This document shows, piece after piece, positions 41,466-50,526 of a stretch of DNA of 50,938 nucleotides. Origin of the DNA: Minwuia thermotolerans (GTDB lineage: Bacteria; Pseudomonadota; Alphaproteobacteria; Minwuiales; Minwuiaceae); contig BQJF01000022.1 in NCBI GenBank assembly GCA_021604565.1, forward strand, positions 1 through 50,938. The letters are read 5' to 3'. A program made the position numbers and the translations under genes. Positions within the stretch are counted from its first letter, which is position 1. Each line of letters opens with the position of its first letter. The notes below the pieces were generated by a model. That model saw only the letters and a program-made list of their open reading frames with translations, ran no database searches and had not been told where the DNA came from.

Positions 41466-42973
41466 TCGCCGCTTCCTCTGCTGACGTCGAAGGCCACGCC
41501 GATGCGCCCCAGGGCACGCGCCAGCTCGAAGCGCGCGACCTGCACAGAAACCCGCGCATCGATGTAGCGCATGGCGACGCTGAAATAATCTTCCTGCGCC
41601 CGCAGGACCTGCAGCAAACTGACCCCGCGCAGCCGGAACTGTTCCAGCACCGCCATGCGGGAGCGGTGGTTCTCCAGCAAAGCGCTCTCGTAGGACGCGA
41701 CCTCGTCCCGGCGCTCGGCCAGCGTCTGGAAGGCGGTGGTAACCTCCCGCTCCAGGGAGCGGCGCGTCGTCGCGAGCACCCGTGTCGCCTGGATATGGCG
41801 GGCATGGGCCTGGTCCGCGCGGGCGCCGATGGCGCCGCTGGTATCGATCGTCACCTGCCCGACGACCCGTCCGGAGAGTTCATAGTCCCCCTGTCCGTTC
41901 AGGACATCGAAGCGGGTTGCCCGCACCTGCAGGGTCAGGCTTGGCAGATAGGCCGCATCCGCCGCCCGCCTTTCATGCAGGCGTTGCGCGGAGATCAGCC
42001 GGGCCGAGGCCATCCGGGGACTGCTGGCCAGAGCCTGCTCACGTGCATCGTCGATATGCAGCGGCAATTCCAGGATCGGTGCGGGAAGCCCCTCCGTCCC
42101 GTCAGGCGGCGCGCTGAACAGTTCGAAGAAGCGGCTGCGTGCATCGACCCTTCCGGCCGAAAATCCGGCGGCACTGGCCCGCGCACTGGCGAACTGCGCG
42201 TTGGCCTGCACGACATCCGTCGTCGCGCCAACCCCGGCTTCCCGACGCTGCTCCGCATAGGTCAGCACCAGCTCATGGATGGCGAGATTCTCCGCAATCA
42301 GGGCTTCACGGGCATTTACCCGTGCCATGTCCAGCCAGGCGGAGACCGTATCGAATGTCAGGCGCCCGGCAATCGTGCGTGTCTCCGCTTCAATTCCCCT
42401 GCGCGCGGCCTCGGTGGCGGCAATCTGATGACCGGTTGCACCGAAGTCGTAGAGCTGCTGTTCCGCATTGACGAACAGGTCCGCCTCCGTCGTCGTGCCC
42501 TCGTCCGCGACCGAACGCCGATTGTCGTTCGCGTCGCCGTCGAAGAAGCCCAGACCTGTGGTCAATCCGCCCGACAACTGGGGCTTCAGGGCCGCACGGG
42601 CCTCCGCCGTCCGGCCCGCGGCCTCCCGCCCACGCCAGTGTCGCTCGTCGAACTCCGGGTTGGCGGTCACGGCACGCATCACCTTCTCACGGAACTGGCG
42701 GGTCTGTTCAGCATCCGCCGCCAGCCCGGTGATCAGATCCGCCGCACTGTCAATGTCGGGTGCAGTCGCCGGTGTGGAAACAGATGCCGGCTCACCTGCA
42801 ATGACCGCGCGGAAGAAGTCGAGAAAGCGAAACGGCTTCGATGCCGCTACCGGTTCGTAGGGCAGTGGAATCTCTGCCCTGACGCCGGAGACGGAGACCG
42901 TCAGCACCGCGAACATCAACACGCCCGGCAGGGAAGGAATCCGCAAGGCCATCACTGCGGAGGGACCGAACAT
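41462..42973 (-). CDS. TolC-family outer membrane channel of the secretion system
   Basis: A 503-aa outer membrane efflux protein. A signal peptide follows the start (SLPGVLMFAVLTVSVSGVRA). After a loop the two homologous coiled-coil/beta halves appear, including DLFVNAEQQLYDFGATGH and the second-half ELSGRVVGQVTIDTSG then the long helix LEREVTTAFQTLAERRDEV. Trimers form the outer channel of type I secretion. ATG 42973 was chosen as giving a good signal peptide; ATG 42952 is possible, and the frame is open to 43030. It starts 40 bases after the RTX gene and its end overlaps the ABC gene by four bases, so the order is cargo-cargo-channel-exporter-adaptor. Confidence 0.88.
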   Translation of the reverse strand: MFGPSAVMALRIPSLPGVLMFAVLTVSVSGVRAEIPLPYEPVAASKPFRFLDFFRAVIAGEPASVSTPATAPDIDSAADLITGLAADAEQTRQFREKVMRAVTANPEFDERHWRGREAAGRTAEARAALKPQLSGGLTTGLGFFDGDANDNRRSVADEGTTTEADLFVNAEQQLYDFGATGHQIAATEAARRGIEAETRTIAGRLTFDTVSAWLDMARVNAREALIAENLAIHELVLTYAEQRREAGVGATTDVVQANAQFASARASAAGFSAGRVDARSRFFELFSAPPDGTEGLPAPILELPLHIDDAREQALASSPRMASARLISAQRLHERRAADAAYLPSLTLQVRATRFDVLNGQGDYELSGRVVGQVTIDTSGAIGARADQAHARHIQATRVLATTRRSLEREVTTAFQTLAERRDEVASYESALLENHRSRMAVLEQFRLRGVSLLQVLRAQEDYFSVAMRYIDARVSVQVARFELARALGRIGVAFDVSRGSGE

Positions 42974-43013
42974 GATGGCCTTGCGGTCGCGACAGACCTG
43001 ATCGGGGTCCTGA

Positions 43014-46004
43014 TCATTCCGGTGTCGCAAGTACGTCGATCAGGGATTGCAGATCGCCCAGGGCCGTATCCGCGCCCGCCTGATCGAAAATGAAATCTCC
43101 GGCGACAAGCTGGTTGCTGCCCAGTGCGGAGATCGTGACCTGACCGGCAACCGTCGCCCCCGCTGCGGTCAGGAAGCCCGAAAGGTCGATCACCGCATCG
43201 CCATCCTGGTCCGACGCACTGCCCAGTACATCCGCCAGTGTCAGCTCCGCCCCGGCACCGCTGCGCAGCCCGGAAAGGTCGATCCTGTCGCCGTCGGCCT
43301 GACTGAAATCCGCCAGGTCAAGCAGGGCGCTGATCGTATCGGTCGCGGTACTGCCCGCAGCGGCAATGGAGAAGATATCCGCACCGGAGCCGCCAAATGC
43401 GGTCACGGTGGCACCGTCGTTGCCGATCACCCGGATATTGTCATCGCCTGAACCACCATTGGCGATGTCCGCACCGCCATCGGCGACCAGCACGTCATCG
43501 CCGCCGCGTCCAAGCAATGCATCGGCTCCGCCACCGCCACGCAGACCATCTGCGCTGTCGCCCCCCTGCAACGTGTCATCGGCCGCAGAGCCGATCGCCG
43601 CCTCCACGGAGACAAGCTGATCGGTTTCGCCGGCACTGACCGCGGTACCTGCACCGAAATCAACGGTGACCGGCCCGACCTCGGCAGACAGGTCAACCGC
43701 ATCGGTGCCGTCGCCACCGTCCAGGCTGTCCGCACCACCCGCGCCGGACAGCGTGTCATCACCGGCGCCGCCGGACAGGGACTGGGCATCGGCATCGCCG
43801 GACAGACGATCTGCCTGTGCCGTACCGACAAAGGCCTCGAAGCCGCTCAGACTGTCGACGTCCTGACCGGACGTCGCTGTGCCTGCAACCAGGTCCAGCA
43901 CCACACCGACCGCCAGGTCCGAGAAATCAGCGGTGTCCGTACCGTCACCCCCAACGAGGCTGTCGTTGCCAAGGCCGCCCAGGATGACGTCATCGTCGGC
44001 GTCGCCGGACAGTGTGTCGTCACCTGCATCACCCAGCAGCCGGTCTGCCCCTGCGCCGCCATTGACACTGTCCGCGCCGTCGCCGCCGGAGACCGTGTCT
44101 GCGTCGGCACCACCGGAAAGAATGTCATTGCCGACCTGGCCGGACAGGATGTCCGCCCCCGCGCCGCCGAAGAGTGCGTCCACGCCGTCGCCGCCACTCA
44201 GGCTGTCGGAGCCTGCACCGCCAATCAACTGGTCGCGCCCGGCATCACCTGCAAGCGTGTCATCACCCGCGCCGCCTGACAGGGAGTCATTGCCGTCTCC
44301 GCCATTCAGGACATCGCCACCGGCTCCACCAAGAACATTCTCGGCCGCCGCAGCACCACTGAACTGGTCAGCCTGGGCGGAAAGCGTGAACCTCTCGATG
44401 CCCGCAATCACCGTATTGTCGGCACCACTGGCCGCAGTACCGGCAGCCGCGTCAATGGTCACGCCGGCGGTCGCCGTCGAGAAGTCGAGGAAGTCAGTAC
44501 CGGCACCGCCATCAATACTGTCGTTGCCCGCGCCCGGCCGCAGGGTGTCGTTGCCTGCGCCACCAAGCAGCGTGTCATCACCAGCACCACCATCCAGAAA
44601 GTCGGCACCAGCATTGCCGATCAGGCTGTCATTCCCGGCAAGGCCACTCAACCGGTCGCCGACCGCGCCGCCGGTGAGCGTATTGTCGCCCGCGTCGCCG
44701 TTCAGATTGCGCGGCTGGTCGCTCGCGAAGTCTACCGCCGACTGGGTGACCGCAGCATCCAGATTGTTCTGGATGTTGGCGACATCATTGGCGAAGTTCG
44801 CGTCCGTGGCATCCAGCGCCGCCACCTGGCCCACCGCTTCCTGCAGGTCGTTGACCACCGCAGCCAGAACCGCCTGCCCTTCCGCCGAGTCAGGGGCCTG
44901 ATCGGCGGCACGTACCTGCGCGATGCGGGCGTTCACGTCCTGCACCACGTTGGCAGCGGCGGCGATGACCTGCGCATCCAGCGCGCCCGCTTCATCAACC
45001 TGGGCCGCCGCATTGGTCAGCACGGTCACGATGTCCGCAGCCCCGGCGTCATCCAGATCGACCTGTTGCCCCAGCGCATCCCGCTGCTGGATCAGCGCAG
45101 CCGTAGCCTGGAACGCATTACCACTCGATCCCTCGACACCCGTGACCGTCTCGAACGATGCGGCAACGGCGGCGACCTGCTCCGCCGCCTCGATAACCGC
45201 CAGGGCATTCGCCCGGTCGGCACCGACCGAATTGAAGGCATCGAAATTGCGCAGATCGACGTCATTGCCGAGGCCCAGTGCCTGCCGCACCGAAGCCTCT
45301 GCCGCGTCAGCGTCATTGCCGTTCAGGGCCGCCACCTGCTCGATCAGCGTCGTCAGCGGCGTGACCACGGTCGACCCGGCCGGGGCCGTCAGCACCAGCC
45401 CGGCCTGAACCGCCGCACCTGACACGGCATCAAAGGTATTCTCGTTGGTGACGATGATGATGTCGTTGTTGCCGAAGTTGGCAACCTGACCCGCAGGGAT
45501 CTGGCCATTGGCGTCCGTCAGGGTGACAAATTCGCCCGCATCGGCGACACCGTCATTGTTCGCGTCGGCAAAGGCGGAAGCGTTGACCAGAGGTCCCTTC
45601 TGCACACCGATGGCGCCGCCGCCACCACCGCCGTTGCCGCCACCACCGCCACCACATGCGGCCAGTGCCGCAGCCATCGCCGTCATGGCACCACCCTGCA
45701 CCATCCAGCGCGGGGATCCCTGAACGGCACGCGCGATGCCGTTTGCGAGACGGCCACGCGTCGCGCCCTCTCCCCATGTCGCCTCAAGCGCATGCGGTGC
45801 GATCCCGCCAAATCCAGCGGGCCGGTCAACCGGTTCCGCAAACAGGTCGTCCCGTGCAATCAGAACATCGCCCAGAATCCCGGAGATGCGCGCTTCCGGC
45901 ACCCCTGACATGTCAATCCGGCCATCGCACGCCATCACACCCAACTCCCCTTCGACCGAACCCTGTTCGCGGCGTACCGCAGTTGCTTTTCCTGTCTCTT
46001 CCAT
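43014..46004 (-). CDS. RTX calcium-binding protein, secreted by type I system
   Basis: A 996-aa protein. Residues 1-about 100 have no signal peptide. A short hydrophobic stretch then ends MAAALAAC at C117, followed by a Gly-rich run and a Dockerin/EF-hand-like DANNDGVADAGEF segment. The region to about 430 is Ala-rich and helical (AAQVDEAGALDAQVIAAAAN). From 430 to about 900 come many RTX nonapeptides of GGxGxDxLx type in several blocks, separated by beta linkers. The C-terminus holds the type I secretion signal. Calcium folding occurs after export. Its start lies three bases after the stop of the upstream 1477-aa gene. It is probably an adhesin or surface protein. Confidence 0.9.
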   Translation of the reverse strand: MEETGKATAVRREQGSVEGELGVMACDGRIDMSGVPEARISGILGDVLIARDDLFAEPVDRPAGFGGIAPHALEATWGEGATRGRLANGIARAVQGSPRWMVQGGAMTAMAAALAACGGGGGGNGGGGGGAIGVQKGPLVNASAFADANNDGVADAGEFVTLTDANGQIPAGQVANFGNNDIIIVTNENTFDAVSGAAVQAGLVLTAPAGSTVVTPLTTLIEQVAALNGNDADAAEASVRQALGLGNDVDLRNFDAFNSVGADRANALAVIEAAEQVAAVAASFETVTGVEGSSGNAFQATAALIQQRDALGQQVDLDDAGAADIVTVLTNAAAQVDEAGALDAQVIAAAANVVQDVNARIAQVRAADQAPDSAEGQAVLAAVVNDLQEAVGQVAALDATDANFANDVANIQNNLDAAVTQSAVDFASDQPRNLNGDAGDNTLTGGAVGDRLSGLAGNDSLIGNAGADFLDGGAGDDTLLGGAGNDTLRPGAGNDSIDGGAGTDFLDFSTATAGVTIDAAAGTAASGADNTVIAGIERFTLSAQADQFSGAAAAENVLGGAGGDVLNGGDGNDSLSGGAGDDTLAGDAGRDQLIGGAGSDSLSGGDGVDALFGGAGADILSGQVGNDILSGGADADTVSGGDGADSVNGGAGADRLLGDAGDDTLSGDADDDVILGGLGNDSLVGGDGTDTADFSDLAVGVVLDLVAGTATSGQDVDSLSGFEAFVGTAQADRLSGDADAQSLSGGAGDDTLSGAGGADSLDGGDGTDAVDLSAEVGPVTVDFGAGTAVSAGETDQLVSVEAAIGSAADDTLQGGDSADGLRGGGGADALLGRGGDDVLVADGGADIANGGSGDDNIRVIGNDGATVTAFGGSGADIFSIAAAGSTATDTISALLDLADFSQADGDRIDLSGLRSGAGAELTLADVLGSASDQDGDAVIDLSGFLTAAGATVAGQVTISALGSNQLVAGDFIFDQAGADTALGDLQSLIDVLATPE

Positions 46005-46007
46005 GTC

Positions 46008-49000
46008 TCAGACCACCTGTTCCGCAGCGCCAAGGAACTGATCGAAGTCCGCCAGCCCGCCGGGCAGACCGTCCCCGTCGAACGAGAAGTCCGCTGCATC
46101 CAGCGTGCCCCCTGCACCGGTCACGGTGACCTGTCCCGAGACCTGGCCTCCGTCAGCGGTGGTCAGGTTGCTCAGATCAATCACCGCATCCCCTGCGACG
46201 TCACTGATCAGAAGGTCGGCGAAGGTCAGTTCCTGCGCCGCGCCGGATCGCAACTGGCTGAGGTCGATCAGATCCGTCCCATCCGCGAAGTCCGTGATGC
46301 CGAGATTGACTGAAAGGTCGTTGCCGTCCGCCGCACGCAACTGGAAGACGTCGGCGTCCGCACCGCCGGTGAAACTGACAGCAGCACCATCGGAATGTCC
46401 GGCGACCAGCAGGTCGATACCGCCGCCGCCGTCGAGCAGGTCCGCACCTGCCCGATCCGCCAGCAGGTCGTTGCCGAATCCGCCATTCAGGGTGTCGGAG
46501 CCGGCGCCGCCATCCACGGCCTCCCCGCGATTGCCGCCATTGAACGTGTCATCCTGATCCGACAGGGTCAGCAGACCGCTGTCGTCAATCTGGAAGCTGC
46601 GGTCGTCGAACTGCAACGCACCGACCTGAACACGGTCGTCACCGGCGTCACCGTCACCCGCATTCGTGTCTCGCACGACGAATGCAGGACTGTTCGCATC
46701 CAGCGCCTGACCATCCAGACCCAGCAGACGGTTGAACAGCTCGACGTCCCGCGCATTCATGGCGGTGATCTCGAAATCCTCGTGCGACCCGCTGAAGATC
46801 GCGGTGGCGCGCTCCTGTCCGATCAGGATGTCGTTCTCTGTACCACCGTCCAGCAGATCATCGCCTGCGCCACCCGCCAGCGTGTCATCACCTGCTTCGC
46901 CGGTCAGCGAGTCCCGGCCATTGTCAACGGCCAGCAGATCCTCGCCCGCGGAGCCGTTCGTCGTGATGATCGGCTCATCCACTCCCTGGATGGTGAACGT
47001 CACGGTCGCGTCGTCGGTCGCACCCTCAGGGTCGGTCACCGTGTAATCGAAGGCATCGGTGTCGCTCTCGCCCGCGCGCAACAGCTCGAACTGTCCGTTC
47101 GGGTCGTAGCTGAAACTGCCATCTGCATTCACCGTCAGCAGGGCACCGGAGGCGAGTGTCACCTGGCTGCCGACATCCGCTGTCTGACCATTGACGGCGG
47201 CAACAGTGATGACATCGCCCTCCGCGTCCGCGTCATTGCCAAGCAGACTGCCGGCAAAGGCGTCGTCTTCGGTTGTGGTGAAGGCATCGTCTCCCGCAAC
47301 AGGCGCGTCGTTCACACCCGTTATGGTGATGGTCAGGGTTGCATCATCCTGACCGCCGAAGCCGTCATCAGCGGTGTAGGTCACCGTCTCGACCTGCGTA
47401 TCACCGGTTCCCAGCGCCTCCAGCGCGCCATTCGGGTCAAGGTTGAAGTCGCCATTGGCGTTGATGGTCAGCAGGGCACCGGAGTTCAGCACGATCTGTG
47501 TCGCGACATTGCCGGCGGCCCCGTTCACCGCCGCGACGGTCAGCGCATCGCCCTCCGGATCGTCATCGTTCGCCAGCACATTGCCGGTGATTGCCGCATC
47601 CTCGGTCGTCGTCGCCGCATCATCGGCCGCGACCGGCACCTCGTTCTGGCCATTCACCGTGATCGTTGCATTGGCCGTGTCCGTACCGCCATTTCCGTCG
47701 TCGATGGTGTAGGTGAAACTGACGTCGCGCGTTTGCCCCTGCCCCAGATCGTCGAAGGCATTGTTCGGGTCAAAGGTGAAGGTCCCGTCGGCATTGAAGT
47801 TCAGCACCGACCCGTCGACATCGACGAATGTCGTCACGCCGCCGGTCAGGTCATTGTTGCCGAAGGCCACCAGCGTCAGCGTGTCACCATCGACATCAAT
47901 GTCGTTGGCGATCAGATCGCCGGTGAACAGCCCGTTCTGCGGGATGGAGAAGGTGTCATCGACGGCATCAGGAGCATCATTCAGACCATTGATCGTGACC
48001 GTCGCTGTCGCGGTATCCGTCAGTCCGCCCGGATCGGTCGCCGTGTAGGTGAAACTGTCGGTTGCCGTCTGGCCGACGCCAACCCCCTCGAACTGGCCAT
48101 TCGGATCATAGTCGAAGGTGCCATCGGCGTTCAGCGTCAGCAGCGCCCCCGAAGCCAGGGCGACCTGGCTGCCGACATTGGCAGCCACACCATCGACCGC
48201 GGAAACGGCGAGCACATCGGCATCAACATCCACGTCGTTCGTGATGACGTTGCCACTGATCTGAGTAGCCTCATCCGTGGTGAACTGATCATCCGTCGCG
48301 ACCGGCGCATCGTTTTCCCCGGTGACCGTGACATCGACCGAGGCCGTATCGGTTCCGCCATTGCCGTCGCTGATGCTGTAGGTGAAGCTGTCGTTGCCCG
48401 TGGCACCCGCCGCCAGCGCGTCGAACAGGGCCGATGTGGCCGCGTCGTAGCTGAATGTGCCATCCGCGTTAAGCGTCAGCGTCGCGCCGGAGGGAAGGAC
48501 AACGGAAGCGCCGACAGACGCCGCAACCCCGTTGACTGCCGTGACCGTCAGCGCATCCCCGTCATCGACGTCCACGTCGTTGGTCAGGACTGCGCCTGTG
48601 ACGGTTCCGCTTTCGGTCACGGTCACCGCGTCATCGACTGCGTCGGGCTCGTCGTTGACACCTGTGATGGTGACCGTGGCGGTTGCGCTGTCGGACCCAC
48701 CGTTGCCGTCGCTGATCGTGTAGGTGAAGCTGTCGGTCGCCGTGGCGCCCGCGGCCAGGCTTTCGAACTGGCCATTCGGGTCGAAGACAAAGGTGCCGTC
48801 GGCGTTGACGGTCAGCGCAGCGCCGGACCCGAGAGTCAGCGCCGAACCGACATCACCCGCCTGCCCGTTGACCGCGGAGACCACGAGGGGATCGCCATCG
48901 ACATCCACGTCGTTGCCTATCAGGCTGCCTGTGGTGCCGGAATCCTCATCGGTCGCAATGACATCGTCGATTGCATCCGGCGCATCGTTGACGCCATTGA

Positions 49001-50441
49001 CCGTCACGCTGACCGTTCCGGTGTCATTCCCGCCGTTGCCGTCCTGCACCGTGTAGCTGAAGCTGTCGGCGGCACTGGCACCGATGGCCAGCGCCTCGAA
49101 CTGGCCATTCGGATCATAGTCGAAGGTGCCGTCCGCGTTCAGCGTAATCAAGGCGCCGGAGGCAAGGGTCACCTGACTGCCGACACTGCCCGCCTCTCCA
49201 TTCACGGCGCCGACCGTCAGAACATCGCCCTGATCGACGTCCGCATCATTGCCCAGAACGGAACCGGCAACAGCGGCATCCTCCGTCGTCGTGACTGCAT
49301 CATCACCAGCAACCGGTGCATCGTTCACACCGGCAATGTCGATGGTGACAGTCGAGCCGTCGGCACCACCGTTCCCGTCCGAGATCGTGTAGAAGAACTG
49401 CTCCTGCGCACTTGCCCCCGCACCCAGCGTCTCGAACTGGCCATTGGGGTCGAACACGAGGGAACCGTCTGCATTGACGGTCAGCAGGGCACCGGAGGTC
49501 AGGGTCACCTGCTGCCCGACGTTTCCGGCCACACCATCGACCGCAGTGACAGTGAGCACATCACCCTGATCCAGCTCCTGATCATTGGCGATGATGTTGG
49601 CGGTCGCGACGGCGTCCTCCGTCGCTGCAATCGTGTCCGGGTCCGCGACCGGCGCATCGTTGACACCATTGATCGTGATGGTGACGGTCGCGTCGTTCGT
49701 CGATCCGGAGGTGTCCGTGGCCGTATAGGCAAAACTGTCGGTATCGCTCGCCCCGACGGCCAGACCATCGAAACGCCCCGTCGGATCATAGTTGAAGGTG
49801 CCGTCACTGTTGACTGTCAGGCGCGCGCCTGAAGCCAGAACAACCTCACTGCCCACGTCACCGGCCACGCCATTGACGGCGGCGACGGTCAGTGCCCCCT
49901 GCCCGCCGACATCATTGGCCAGTACATCGCCTGCAACGGCATTGTCCTCGTCCGTCGTGACGGCGTCATCCAGCGCCGACAGTCCAGGGTTGATGGCCAG
50001 CGAAGTCGGAATAAATCCAGGTTGCCCGAACCCCCCGAGGTCAATCGGCAGCGACTGGGCAGAGAAATTCACCAGCTCTCCGTCAAATGCCGCCCCGACA
50101 TCGAACGTGAATGTCACCAGATCCTGAGGAAGATTCCCCGCACCAGGAAAATTGTTGCCAAAGCTTGCCCAACTGAACTGGATGAACTTGTCCGTGTTCG
50201 CGTCATTGTCCGCGTCCAGGTCATCATCAACAACAACCTGCCCAAAGGTCTGCAGGTCCTGCTGGAACACGTTGGAGAAGTCGATCCCCTCGAGTTCTGC
50301 CGAATTGAAATGTATGCGCAACCCAAGGCCCGTCGTGGTCACGTCCCCGACATCATTGTCGTAGATGACCGTGAAGCTGATCTGATCCCCGGCGACGACA
50401 TCGTTCAGAACGCCCGGGTTGGTGGTGATTAGGATGTTCAT
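46008..50441 (-). CDS. Giant Ig-repeat/RTX protein with cohesin-like N-terminus
   Basis: A 1477-aa protein. Residues about 1-152 form a cohesin-like beta domain (LGLRIHFNSAELEGIDFSNV, LVTFTFDVGAAFDG). Nine cadherin/VCBS-like Ig repeats of about 111 residues follow (156-1160), each with D..ATDED, LANDVD...GD.LTV.AVNG, NADGTF.YDPNGQFE, DSFTYTISDGNGG and a closing GVNDAP. Next are RTX blocks with GEAGDDTLAGGAGDDLLDGG, a FSGSHEDFEIT module and a C-terminal export domain resembling that of the 996-aa protein. It lacks a signal peptide, as type I cargo does. It is likely a long calcium-stiffened surface adhesin. Its N-terminal domain might bind the dockerin-like neighbour. Confidence 0.92.
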   Translation of the reverse strand: MNILITTNPGVLNDVVAGDQISFTVIYDNDVGDVTTTGLGLRIHFNSAELEGIDFSNVFQQDLQTFGQVVVDDDLDADNDANTDKFIQFSWASFGNNFPGAGNLPQDLVTFTFDVGAAFDGELVNFSAQSLPIDLGGFGQPGFIPTSLAINPGLSALDDAVTTDEDNAVAGDVLANDVGGQGALTVAAVNGVAGDVGSEVVLASGARLTVNSDGTFNYDPTGRFDGLAVGASDTDSFAYTATDTSGSTNDATVTITINGVNDAPVADPDTIAATEDAVATANIIANDQELDQGDVLTVTAVDGVAGNVGQQVTLTSGALLTVNADGSLVFDPNGQFETLGAGASAQEQFFYTISDGNGGADGSTVTIDIAGVNDAPVAGDDAVTTTEDAAVAGSVLGNDADVDQGDVLTVGAVNGEAGSVGSQVTLASGALITLNADGTFDYDPNGQFEALAIGASAADSFSYTVQDGNGGNDTGTVSVTVNGVNDAPDAIDDVIATDEDSGTTGSLIGNDVDVDGDPLVVSAVNGQAGDVGSALTLGSGAALTVNADGTFVFDPNGQFESLAAGATATDSFTYTISDGNGGSDSATATVTITGVNDEPDAVDDAVTVTESGTVTGAVLTNDVDVDDGDALTVTAVNGVAASVGASVVLPSGATLTLNADGTFSYDAATSALFDALAAGATGNDSFTYSISDGNGGTDTASVDVTVTGENDAPVATDDQFTTDEATQISGNVITNDVDVDADVLAVSAVDGVAANVGSQVALASGALLTLNADGTFDYDPNGQFEGVGVGQTATDSFTYTATDPGGLTDTATATVTINGLNDAPDAVDDTFSIPQNGLFTGDLIANDIDVDGDTLTLVAFGNNDLTGGVTTFVDVDGSVLNFNADGTFTFDPNNAFDDLGQGQTRDVSFTYTIDDGNGGTDTANATITVNGQNEVPVAADDAATTTEDAAITGNVLANDDDPEGDALTVAAVNGAAGNVATQIVLNSGALLTINANGDFNLDPNGALEALGTGDTQVETVTYTADDGFGGQDDATLTITITGVNDAPVAGDDAFTTTEDDAFAGSLLGNDADAEGDVITVAAVNGQTADVGSQVTLASGALLTVNADGSFSYDPNGQFELLRAGESDTDAFDYTVTDPEGATDDATVTFTIQGVDEPIITTNGSAGEDLLAVDNGRDSLTGEAGDDTLAGGAGDDLLDGGTENDILIGQERATAIFSGSHEDFEITAMNARDVELFNRLLGLDGQALDANSPAFVVRDTNAGDGDAGDDRVQVGALQFDDRSFQIDDSGLLTLSDQDDTFNGGNRGEAVDGGAGSDTLNGGFGNDLLADRAGADLLDGGGGIDLLVAGHSDGAAVSFTGGADADVFQLRAADGNDLSVNLGITDFADGTDLIDLSQLRSGAAQELTFADLLISDVAGDAVIDLSNLTTADGGQVSGQVTVTGAGGTLDAADFSFDGDGLPGGLADFDQFLGAAEQVV
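46965..49976 (-). repeat. Nine tandem in-frame repeats of about 333 bp (Ig-like domains)
   Basis: The middle of the 1477-aa gene consists of nine direct repeats, each encoding about 111 residues with the same landmarks (ND...GD.LTV, NADGTF, SFTY, DGNGG, GVNDAP). Copy number in such arrays changes readily by recombination, so length variation between strains is expected. These are coding repeats, not CRISPR. Confidence 0.9.
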
Positions 50442-50526
50442 GACCTGGCCCCTCGTGCCCCTGCTGCTTCATGTGCGGACGGTTGGTCCGGCCTGCGCTT
50501 CGATGATTGCTTCATGGTTTCCCGCC

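Noticed and set aside
42974..43030. Longer N-terminus for the TolC-type protein from TTG 43030
   Set aside because: It adds a charged leader before the signal peptide and overlaps the end of the RTX gene; ATG 42973 gives a normal signal sequence.
46395..49832. A very long plus-strand open frame (over 1100 codons) antisense to the Ig-repeat gene
   Set aside because: It is a shadow of the repetitive GC-rich gene on the minus strand. Its translation repeats because the gene repeats, has no family match and no ribosome site.
46965..49976. Regular direct repeats as a possible CRISPR array
   Set aside because: The unit is about 333 bp, in frame, diverges between copies and encodes Ig-like domains. 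There are no short identical repeats with unique spacers, and no cas genes.
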